A stretch of DNA of 34,928 nt from Kiritimatiellia bacterium (GTDB lineage: Bacteria; Verrucomicrobiota; Kiritimatiellia; RFP12; UBA1067), in the NCBI GenBank assembly GCA_017418445.1, contig JAFONM010000042.1, forward strand, positions 1 through 34,928. Direction: 5' to 3'. The notes below the pieces were generated by a model. The model worked only from the letters and a program-made list of their open reading frames with translations. It had not been told where the DNA came from and did no database searches. Below, piece after piece: positions 1 through 8,400 of the stretch. Position 1 is the stretch's first letter, and the number at the start of each line of letters is the position of its first letter. Position numbers and translations under genes: made by a program.

Positions 1-351
1 GCTGAGGCTGAGGAGGAGCCTGCTGCGGACGAAGAGCCTGCGGCTGAGAAAGAAGAGCCTGCCACCGCTGCCGAAGAGCCCGCGGCCGCGGATGAAGAGC
101 CTGCTGCTACGGCCGAAGAGCCTGCTGCTGAGGCTGAGGAAGAGCCTGCTGCTGCCGAAGAGCCCGCGGCTGCCGAAGAGCCCGCGGCTGCGGCCGAAGA
201 GCCTGCTGCTACGGACGAAGAGCCTGCCGGTACGGAAGAAGAGCCTGCCGCCGAGGCCGAGGAAGAGCCCGCGGCTACGGCCGAAGAGCCTGAGCCTGCC
301 GCTACGGCTACGGACGAAGAGCCTCCCGCTACGGACGAAATACCCCCGGCT
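1..351 (+). repeat. Degenerate in-frame repeat encoding an acidic EEPA-rich tract
   Basis: Units of about 18 to 27 bases built on gaagagcctgc(t/g)gct recur from the window edge to about base 350. In the frame of the downstream secretin they read as an uninterrupted run of Glu-Glu-Pro-Ala/Ala-Ala variants with occasional Asp and Thr. No stop codon interrupts this frame from base 1, so the tract belongs to the secretin gene and its start lies upstream of the window. Such Pro/Ala/Glu tracts are usually flexible linkers; the nucleotide repetition makes the unit number likely to vary between strains (inference). Confidence 0.85.
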
Positions 352-3291
352 ATGGACGAAGAGCCTCCCGCGTCCGGCGGAAGCAATGAGCTTCTTTCGG
401 CGATCGACGCCGTCCAGAAGATTCGTATCAAGGCGTTCAACGAGCAGGCGGACAAGGAGATGCAGATCGCCCGCCAGTGCTTCGAGAACGAGGAGTTCCT
501 CGAGATGGCCAGGCACTACCATGTCGCCATCAAGCTGCTGAGCGAGAACAAGATGGCCGACTCCGAACGCAAGGAGTGCATGCAGGGCATTGCCGACGGA
601 CTGTATCGCGCCGCTCTCCAGGAGTACGCCACCGGCCGCCGCGAACGCGCGTTCAAGCTGATCGAGAAGGCGATCAACCGCCGCCACCCGAAGGCCCGTC
701 GCCAGTTCGAGGACTGGAAGGCCGCGGGCGATCCCGATGCCAACGCCAAGGATATTTCGGAAATCAAGCACCTCCGCAACGACGAGGCGTACAAGGATCT
801 CAGGGCGAAGAACAACCAGCACCTCAAGCGCGCCCGTCAGTTTTTCGCGCAGCGCAATCTCGATCGCGCGCTTGACGAGGTGGAGCTCGTGCTCCTGACG
901 GACGAGTACAACAGGGAGGCCATCGACCTGAGGCACCAGATCCAGAGGAAGCGCCACACGATTCTCAAGACCGAGCGCGAGGCGACCCGCGAGGGCATGA
1001 TGGCCGACGTCGACGAGGCCTGGCGTCCCGTGTACGCCGTAGATGCCCGCGAGGTCGAGGAGGTGACCCGCGATACGAACAAGGTCCCGTTGGGCTCCGG
1101 CGATCCCGAGCGCGCCGTCGAGCAGAAGATCCTCCAGCGCATGAAGGACATGCGTCTCCCGGCCGTCTCCTTCAAGCCGCCCGCCACGATCATCGACGCC
1201 GTCGAATTCTTCCGCACCGCGTCCAAGGACTTCGACGATCCGTCTCTGCCTGCCGAGCAGCGCGGCTTCAACTTCCTTCTCCGCCTCCCCGAGCAGATCA
1301 GCTCCGCGGCGGCGGCTGAAGAGTCGGGCGGATTCACCGAGGATACGCCTGACGAGGAGGTGCCCACCGCGCAGCCCGGCGTCCCCCAGATTCCGCTGTT
1401 CACGGTCAGCGACGTTTCCCTCTACGAGGCGCTCAAGCTCGTCTGCGAGCAGGTCGGCTACAAGTTCAAGGTCAAGGGTCCGATTGTCATGGTCATGCAC
1501 AAGAACATGTCCATCGACGAGATGGTGACGCGCAGCTATCCTGTGCTGTCCTCCTTCATGGAGCGCATGAACACCGCCTCAAGCGACATGAAGGAGATGC
1601 GCGCCGCGGGCGCGAGCGGATTCGGCGGCTCCCGCGCGGCGGAGAACGACGGCGAGGAGAACCAGGAGCGCGACTGGAAGGAGTTCTTCGAGCTCCTCGG
1701 CGTGAAGTGGCCCGAGGGTTCGTCGATCATGTACATCAAGACGATCGGCAAGCTCCGCGTCCGCAACACGTACGACAACCTCGCCGAACTCGAGCAGGCG
1801 CTTTCCGAGATGAACGCGGATCCCAAGCTCATCGAGATAGAGACGCGCTTCGTCGAGGTCTGCCAGGAGGATCTCAACTCCCTCGGCTTCGAATGGATCC
1901 TCAACAGCGACTACTCCCTCAACCTCGGCTCCCACGTGAGCCGCGCGCTAGGCCTTCGCTCCGGCGTGTTCGGCGAGAGGAAGGGCCCCGACACGACGAC
2001 GACCTTCAACGGGAACGACACCTACGCCTATGCGGGATCGGGCGGCTCGAAGAACTGGAACGTCGGCGGCAACAGCGGTTTCGGCGTGAACGGCGGCATC
2101 GGCACGAGCGGGTCCGGCGGCGGCAACACAGGGACCAAGTTCAACACCACCGGATCCGAAAGCTGGAGCGGCAGCCGCACGACGACCACCTCGGGCTCCC
2201 TCACCCGCTACGCCAATTCGCACGGCGCGAACTGGATCCGCTACGACCGCAGCCATCGCGGCGTCGGCGTGAATTCGACCTACGACTCCGACGGAAACCC
2301 GACCTTCAACCAGGGCAACCGCTATCTCTCCACGCTTTCGAACCACATCTCCGGCGAAAGCGCCTCCGTGAACGACCAGTTCATGAAGATCAACGCGTTC
2401 CTGGGTTCGGCTGACCTCTCGCTCATCCTCCACATGCTTTCGCAGAGGAGCGACACCGACCTCCTCTCCGCCCCGAAGGTCCTGACGCAGTCCGGCGAGG
2501 AAGCCGTCATGAAGGTCGTGACCGAGTACATCTACCCGACGGACTACGACGTCCAGCTCCAGTCCAGCTCGTCCGGCGGCGGCAACAACGGCGGATCCAG
2601 CCAGTCGGCGATTCTGGCCGTCGTCGAGCCGCAGTCGTTCACCATGCGCGAGGTCGGCGTCATCCTCGACGTCACGCCGACTTTGACGGACGACGGCAAC
2701 CTCATCGACCTCGAGCTCAACACGCAGGTCGTCGACGAGCCTACGTGGAAGAACTACGGCATGAAGATTCCCTTCACCGGCAATGCCTCGTCCCTCGAGA
2801 GCTTCGACGGCATCGGCGACATCCTGACGGGCCTCTCCGACGTTCTCGGGACTCTCGGAACCGGACTCACCGACTCGATGAAGGCCGCGTTCGCGGAGAC
2901 CGCCGTCTCGTCCGCCTCGACGGCCCTCGACAACCTCACCACCAGCGGTGCCGAGAACATGACCTACTACGACGCCCCGATGGAACAGCCGTTTTTCCAT
3001 GTGCGCAGCGTCAACTCCAAGATTTCCGTCTATCCCGGCGCGACGATCGTCATGGGCGGACTCATCACGGAGGAGCGCAAGGCGATGGACGACAAGGTGC
3101 CGTTCCTCGGAGACATTCCGTTCATCGGAAGGCTCTTCCGCAGCCACTCCGAATGGACGAACAAGCGCAACCTCCTGATCTTCGTCACGACGCGACTCGT
3201 CGACACCCGCGGCCGCGAACTGCACCTCAGGGGCAACGAGGAGGCAGGGCCCTCCGCGAGCCCTGCACCCGCTTCGCCGGAAGAGCAGTGA
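1..3291 (+). CDS. Secretin family outer-membrane channel (type II secretion / type IV pilus-like), 5' end outside window
   Basis: Forms the gated outer-membrane ring through which secreted proteins or a pilus pass. 1096 residues are visible, counted from base 1. They comprise an acidic EEPA tract (about 1-122), a helical, TPR-like region (about 128-345), short N-domain-like segments around 390-500 and 574-634, and the C-terminal secretin barrel. The barrel is marked by VGVILDVTPTL, by YPGATIVMGGLITEE, and by the family signature VPFLGDIPFIGRLFR, followed by a strand ending FVTTRLVD. A Gly/Ser/Thr-rich insert of about 130 residues (nt 1980-2360) and a smaller Ser/Gly insert (nt 2563-2605) interrupt the usual fold. 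The arrangement resembles secretins of Verrucomicrobia (Amuc_1098-like) from memory. The next gene starts inside this gene's stop codon. Whether it serves secretion or pili cannot be told, because no partner genes are in view. Confidence 0.9.
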   Translation, partial: AEAEEEPAADEEPAAEKEEPATAAEEPAAADEEPAATAEEPAAEAEEEPAAAEEPAAAEEPAAAAEEPAATDEEPAGTEEEPAAEAEEEPAATAEEPEPAATATDEEPPATDEIPPAMDEEPPASGGSNELLSAIDAVQKIRIKAFNEQADKEMQIARQCFENEEFLEMARHYHVAIKLLSENKMADSERKECMQGIADGLYRAALQEYATGRRERAFKLIEKAINRRHPKARRQFEDWKAAGDPDANAKDISEIKHLRNDEAYKDLRAKNNQHLKRARQFFAQRNLDRALDEVELVLLTDEYNREAIDLRHQIQRKRHTILKTEREATREGMMADVDEAWRPVYAVDAREVEEVTRDTNKVPLGSGDPERAVEQKILQRMKDMRLPAVSFKPPATIIDAVEFFRTASKDFDDPSLPAEQRGFNFLLRLPEQISSAAAAEESGGFTEDTPDEEVPTAQPGVPQIPLFTVSDVSLYEALKLVCEQVGYKFKVKGPIVMVMHKNMSIDEMVTRSYPVLSSFMERMNTASSDMKEMRAAGASGFGGSRAAENDGEENQERDWKEFFELLGVKWPEGSSIMYIKTIGKLRVRNTYDNLAELEQALSEMNADPKLIEIETRFVEVCQEDLNSLGFEWILNSDYSLNLGSHVSRALGLRSGVFGERKGPDTTTTFNGNDTYAYAGSGGSKNWNVGGNSGFGVNGGIGTSGSGGGNTGTKFNTTGSESWSGSRTTTTSGSLTRYANSHGANWIRYDRSHRGVGVNSTYDSDGNPTFNQGNRYLSTLSNHISGESASVNDQFMKINAFLGSADLSLILHMLSQRSDTDLLSAPKVLTQSGEEAVMKVVTEYIYPTDYDVQLQSSSSGGGNNGGSSQSAILAVVEPQSFTMREVGVILDVTPTLTDDGNLIDLELNTQVVDEPTWKNYGMKIPFTGNASSLESFDGIGDILTGLSDVLGTLGTGLTDSMKAAFAETAVSSASTALDNLTTSGAENMTYYDAPMEQPFFHVRSVNSKISVYPGATIVMGGLITEERKAMDDKVPFLGDIPFIGRLFRSHSEWTNKRNLLIFVTTRLVDTRGRELHLRGNEEAGPSASPAPASPEEQ

Positions 3292-3836
3292 GAGCTCCGC
3301 GCATCGCGTTGACGGGAGGGATTGCCTGCGGCAAATCCCTCCTGTCTCGTTTTCTGAACGAGCTCGGCGTGGAGACGCTGGACGCCGACGACATAGTGCA
3401 CGAACTCGTGCCGGACGAAGAGCGCCGTCGTCTCGCGAAGATCGTCTTTGCGGATTCGGCAAGAAGGAAGGAGCTCGAGGCTCGCATCCACCCTCTCGTC
3501 CAGGCCCGAATCGAAGACTGGTTCTCCCGCCAGCCACCGGCCACTACCCTCCGTTTGGCGGTGATACCGCTTCTCTTCGAGGTGCACTGGGAGAAAAAAT
3601 ATGATATAATAGCGTGCGTCGTCTCTTCCAGGGAGAATCAGATCGCCCGGATGATGACGGCGCGCGGGTACTCCCGAGAAGAGGCCGAATCCAGGCTGGC
3701 TGCTCAGATGCCGGTCGAGGAGAAGGCGGAAAAATCCCAGTACGTGATAAGGAACGACGGTTCCGCCGCCGACCTCAGGAAGGAGGCGGCGAAGTTCGTC
3801 GCCTGGATCAAGGAGGTAGTGAGAAATGTCGGATGA
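3288..3836 (+). CDS. coaE: Dephospho-CoA kinase, unusually short
   Basis: Phosphorylates dephospho-CoA with ATP, the last step of coenzyme A synthesis, in the cytoplasm. I chose the GTG at 3288, which overlaps the secretin TGA (GTGA) and follows ggaag at about 3279. It gives 182 residues starting right before the P-loop ([10 protein letters not shown], residues 8-17). The DADD motif of the nucleotide/CoA site, the IHPLV motif and the PLLFE motif are present. Compared with E. coli CoaE, roughly 25 residues are missing between the DAD motif and the ...VFAD..RR segment, where the family normally has an EPG...FG...DG stretch. The frame is open and the rest is well conserved, so it is probably functional. 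The end overlaps rho by 11 bases. Confidence 0.9.
   Translation: MRAPRIALTGGIACGKSLLSRFLNELGVETLDADDIVHELVPDEERRRLAKIVFADSARRKELEARIHPLVQARIEDWFSRQPPATTLRLAVIPLLFEVHWEKKYDIIACVVSSRENQIARMMTARGYSREEAESRLAAQMPVEEKAEKSQYVIRNDGSAADLRKEAAKFVAWIKEVVRNVG
3602..3610 (+). promoter_or_regulatory. Possible internal extended -10 promoter for rho
   Basis: TGATATAAT lies inside coaE, about 215 bases before the rho start. It matches the TGRTAKAAT element found before four other genes in this window, and TATAAT should be rare in DNA this GC-rich. No recognisable -35 is present. The bases also encode an ordinary CoaE segment (Asp-Ile-Ile), so chance is possible. If active, it would give rho a leader of about 200 bases. 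Confidence 0.35.
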
Positions 3837-5412
3837 ATTCGACGTGTTTGCCAAGAGCATGGGCCAGAGGAACGACGGCGCACAGTCAGCCGCCAACGGG
3901 GGGCTGCCTCCCGCGGGCGACGGCGCCAGTCGCCAGTCCGGAGCCGATTCCGGCGGCCACCAGCCCAAGCGCCAGTTCAAGAAATTCCCGCGTCCGCAGC
4001 ACCGGCAGAAGAAGGAGAACCTCTCTCCGATTCGCGGGGCGAACGGACAGGAGTCCGTGAATCCGCTCCTGAACGCTCCGCTCCCGACGGAGCCGGCTCC
4101 GGCGCAGGCAGAGACGTCTGCGAATCCGAACCGCAATCCCGATCTCCCCGAATACCACCTCTCCGACATACAGACGTGGAGGGCGGAGGCCATCGTGGAG
4201 AAGATGATGCCCGGGGCGGACCCCGAGGAGCTCGGCACCTACAGGAAGCACGAGCTCATCTTCGCGGCGATCAGGACCTATCTCGCCCACGGCGGCGCGG
4301 TGCTCGCATCGGGCTGTCTCGAAATCGTGCGCGAGGGACACGGGTTCCTTCGTTCGGCGAAGAACAACTTCCTCGCCTATCCCGAGGACGTGTTCGTGAC
4401 GCAGCAGCAGATCCGCCGCCATGCGCTCAGGACGGGCGACATCATCGAGGGTCCGATACGCGACCCCCGCGACCGCGACAGGTTCTTCTGCCTCGGCAAC
4501 GTCCAGACCGTGAACGGCAAGGAGCCCTCCGTCGCCGCGCGCGTCGTCCACTTCGAGAACCTCGTTCCGACGTTCCCGACTCGCCGCATCGTCCTCGAGA
4601 CGAAGCCCGAGGAGTACTCGATGCGCGTAATAGACCTCTTCACCCCGATCGGATTCGGCCAGCGCGGACTCATAAACGCGCCGCCTCGCGTCGGCAAGAC
4701 CGTCCTTCTCCAGAAGATGGCGAACGCGATAACGGCGAACTACCCCGAGGCCATGCTCATAGTGCTCCTTATCGACGAGCGCCCCGAGGAAGTCACCGAC
4801 ATGCAGCGCAACACGAAGGCGATGGTCCTCTCGTCCACCTTCGACGAGGAGCCGCAGCACCACGTGGCCGTCGCCGAGATGGTGATCGAGATGGCGAAAC
4901 GCCAGGTCGAGAACGGACGCGACGTGATAATTCTCCTTGATTCCATCACCCGCATGGCCCGCGCATACAACACGGTCCAGCCGCACTCCGGCAAGATCCT
5001 GACGGGCGGCGTCGACGCACTCGCGCTGCATCGTCCGAAGCGTTTCTTCGGCGCCGCGCGCAACATCGAGGGCGGCGGCTCGCTCACGATCATCGCGACA
5101 TCGCTCATCGACACCGGCTCGAGAATGGACGAGGTGATCTTCGAGGAGTTCAAGGGAACGGGCAACATGGAGATCGTCCTCGACCGTTCGCTTGCGGACA
5201 AGCGCATATATCCTGCGATCGACATCGAGAAGTCCGGTACGCGCAAGGAGGACCTTCTCCTCGAGCCGCTTGAGCTGGAGAAGACGTGGTCTATGAGGCG
5301 CGTCCTCGCGCCGGCCGGACCCGAGAGCGCCATGAAGAGCGTCCTCAATTCGCTCAAGAAGACGAAGTCCAATCCGGAGTTCCTGCTTGCGTTGAACCTG
5401 AACAAGGTCTGA
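3826..5412 (+). CDS. rho: Transcription termination factor Rho
   Basis: Hexameric RNA-dependent ATPase that ends transcription. 528 residues. Residues 1 to about 105 are a low-complexity Gln/Pro/basic extension not found in E. coli Rho. Then follow the Rho N-terminal helical domain ([11 protein letters not shown]), the RNA-binding cold-shock-like domain ([23 protein letters not shown]) and the ATPase core. The core has Walker A PPRVGKT (286-292), the Walker B Asp at 317 within [10 protein letters not shown], and the Q/R-loop region [26 protein letters not shown] (split here only as SGKILTGG and [11 protein letters not shown]). The start is fixed by a perfect AGGAGG at 3811-3816, nine bases before ATG. 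It overlaps coaE by 11 bases, implying coupling; an internal promoter in coaE may add to this. N-terminal extensions like this often bind RNA or phase-separate in other phyla (known); that role here is inference. Confidence 0.97.
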   Translation: MSDEFDVFAKSMGQRNDGAQSAANGGLPPAGDGASRQSGADSGGHQPKRQFKKFPRPQHRQKKENLSPIRGANGQESVNPLLNAPLPTEPAPAQAETSANPNRNPDLPEYHLSDIQTWRAEAIVEKMMPGADPEELGTYRKHELIFAAIRTYLAHGGAVLASGCLEIVREGHGFLRSAKNNFLAYPEDVFVTQQQIRRHALRTGDIIEGPIRDPRDRDRFFCLGNVQTVNGKEPSVAARVVHFENLVPTFPTRRIVLETKPEEYSMRVIDLFTPIGFGQRGLINAPPRVGKTVLLQKMANAITANYPEAMLIVLLIDERPEEVTDMQRNTKAMVLSSTFDEEPQHHVAVAEMVIEMAKRQVENGRDVIILLDSITRMARAYNTVQPHSGKILTGGVDALALHRPKRFFGAARNIEGGGSLTIIATSLIDTGSRMDEVIFEEFKGTGNMEIVLDRSLADKRIYPAIDIEKSGTRKEDLLLEPLELEKTWSMRRVLAPAGPESAMKSVLNSLKKTKSNPEFLLALNLNKV

Positions 5413-5420
5413 TAAATCAA

Positions 5421-5428
5421 GGGGGGGG
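5421..5428 (+). repeat. Run of eight G at the ribosome-binding position of the giant surface-protein gene
   Basis: G8 runs from 5421 to 5428, two bases before the ATG at 5431, and replaces a normal Shine-Dalgarno sequence. Homopolymeric G tracts slip during replication, and a change in length here would alter ribosome-binding spacing or strength without altering the frame. Whether it actually varies cannot be seen from one sequence. Confidence 0.7.
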
Positions 5429-5430
5429 CC

Positions 5431-8400
5431 ATGAAGAAATCGGTTGTCGCCGTCTCATTGGCAATGATGGCGTCCGTCGCCGCGGCGAACATCACGTCGC
5501 GTGTCTACACGGGCAGCGAGGCCAATGTATTGCAGTTCCCGCAGCTGTGCTACACGAACGGCGCGCTTTGCGCGATCACCGACCCCGCGCAGAGGGTCGT
5601 CTCCCCGGTCGGGACGTTCGGGCGCGACGACTCGTCGTCGGAGCCGCTCGTCTTCACGAACACCCTGGTCTACACGGGATACGCGCTCGACGAGTGGATG
5701 CTCGTGCGCATGGAAGGCAACAATCCGCAGAACGTCCCCGCGCAGCTTTCCGACGCGCGAGTCTACACGAATCTCGCTTATTCGATGACCGGAAGTTCAG
5801 TTTCGATTCCGCAGAACGGCGGACTTTCCGGAATGGACGACTACATGGCCCTCGCCCCCGCCTTCTCGTGGCTGAAGTACCAGCTGCGCTACTGGAAGAA
5901 CGACGGGACGACGGTCTCGATGCAGGATGTCGATTTCTTCATATACACGAACGTCGTAACGGTCATGGAAAACCCGTGGACGAGATACGGCTACGATTTC
6001 CTCGGATGGTCGCCCGTCTCAAACACGACCGAGGTGGCGTTCACGAACAGGCAGACGGCGACGGGAGCCGATTTCGCCGCGACGACGAACGGCGTCAATC
6101 TGTTCGCGGTCTGGGACAGGATCATCGTCACCGTCTCGCTTGACGGCAACGGGGCGACCGAATCCTTCGAGCCGACTTCGCTTTCCGTGGGAGTCGGCGA
6201 CAGGTACGAGCTCCCCGCTCCCGTTCGCGAGAATTACACGTTCGCCGGATGGAGAAGCGCCAAGGCCGGCGGCATTCTTGTCACGAACGGTCAGGAAGTT
6301 ACGAACATTTCCATAACCAACCTGTACGCGCAGTGGGAGCTGGAAAAGTTCACCGTATCCGTCGGTTCGTCCAATCCGCGGTACGGCACGGTCAACGAGG
6401 CCGGCGACTATTTGCTCGATTACGGGGAAGCGCTCTACTTAGACGCTTTGCCGGCCGACGGATGCAGGTTCGACGGGTGGTCCGATGGCGTGACGAACCT
6501 GAGTCGGATGGTTACATGCGAATCGAACGCCGTCTACTGGGCGAACTTCTCTGTCGACACGGATTCCCTCAACACCCACGAGGCGGCGTCTTCGGCGTCC
6601 GCGGCCGGACCCGAAAAGACGACTGTATACTTCCTCGCAAACGGGGGGATCGGCGAGATGGAGCCTCAGACTCCGGACAATCCCGCATCGTTCGTCCTGA
6701 CCGACAGCACATTCACCGGCACATCCCCGTTCCTGGGCTGGGCGACGTCGTCCACGGCCACGGAGCCCGAATATGATGATTGCGCCGAGATGACGGATGT
6801 GGGACCCGGACCTCTCGTCCTCTACGCCGTCTGGCAGGGTGCAGGCGGCTCCGAGGCGTCCGCGACATGCGCCATTTGGTTCGACGCGAACGGAGGAACC
6901 GGCGTCACCGAGTCCGTGACGCTCACGGAGGGATATTCGACGACGCTTCCCTCCTGCGGATTCGGGAGGAGCGGATACGATTTTCTCGGCTGGGCCAAGA
7001 CCGCGGACGCCGCGACGAACGACCTCGCGGACGCCGCTACCGTAGATGCCATCGCCGATGTCGCATCCTCCGCCGATGCCGAGTGGTGCGTCCTCCACGC
7101 GGTCTGGGCGGAGTCCGCCGAAGAAGAGGGCGGCGACGGCACGAACGATCTGTCCAGGGCCGCGCATTCGAACATTGCGCTGACGGGAAGCGACTGGACC
7201 GTGTCGACCTACGATTCCGGTTTGGGCGAAGTCACGAATGGGATCTTCTGCACGACGAACGGCGCGCAGCTGACCGCCTCCGTGACGGGGCCCGGAGTTT
7301 GCGGCTTCACCTACGTGGGCGCGGCGAAAGGCGACACGCTGACGGTCTTCTTCACCGGCGGAAATCCGGCGAAGACGACCAAGGTGGACTGCGTCACGAC
7401 TGTCGACAACGAGGATATTCCGCAGCCCGTCGCGGTAACGACGAACATATCCATTGCCGGCAAGATCAGCGTCAGGTGGACGGCCTCGGCCGCCGATAGC
7501 CGCATCGACGGAATACGTTGGGATGAAGGCGGTTCGGGCGGAGAGTCCGTCGTGCTGAGCAATGCGATGTTCGTCGTTCGGAACGCGTCCTACGACGGAG
7601 AACCACACGTGGGCGTCGTGGAGACGATCGGCTGCGAACTCGAGTCGGAGGCCGGAAACGAGGCGACCGACCCCGGCAAGTATTCCGTGACTCTGCGACT
7701 TGGCGATGGGCGCTGCTGGCCCGATGGATCCACCAATTCGACGACGAATGTCGTCTGGTCGATCTCGGTTCCGAATTCGATCGCATACTTCCATGCATTC
7801 GAAGGGCTTTCGTGCGACAGTACGATGCAGACGGGCGTCGTCGCGATCGCCGGATGCGAAGTGGAGGAAGGAAACGTCGCCGCTGACGCCGGCGAGCACG
7901 TCGCGACGCTGAGGCTCGTCCCGGGCAGCCACTGGCCGGACGGCTCGACAGCCGCGACGACGAACGTCGCCTGGTCTATCGCCAGGGGCGGCGTCGACAT
8001 GTCCGGCGTGACGTTCTCCGACGCGGTGTTCGTCGCGACCAACGGGTATGCGTACGGAATCCGCGTCGACGGCGAGCTGCCTGCCGCCGTCACCAACGTC
8101 GTCTACGAAGGGAACGAAAAGACCGCGGCGGGCGAGTACACCGTCACGGCCACGTTCCTGGTCGACGAGGCGAACTACGTCCCGATCGATCCGTCCTCGC
8201 TTTCCGCGACGATGCGCCTGATCGCGCTCTTCGATCCCGATGCCGGAGTCGAGCCCGTCGAGGGAGACCTCCCGGCCGGCGCGATATCGTACTTCGACAC
8301 CAGCAAGGTCTACGACACCGAGGCGCTCGTTCCCGACCCCATGGCGATCCGGGACGCGTTCGCGCCCTACAGCCCTACGCGCAAGGTCCAGTTCTCGTAT

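Noticed and set aside
1948-3537. Long minus-strand open frame opposite the secretin
   Set aside because: Arg/Ala/Gly/Val-rich translation without recognisable motifs; a shadow of the GC-rich + strand gene.
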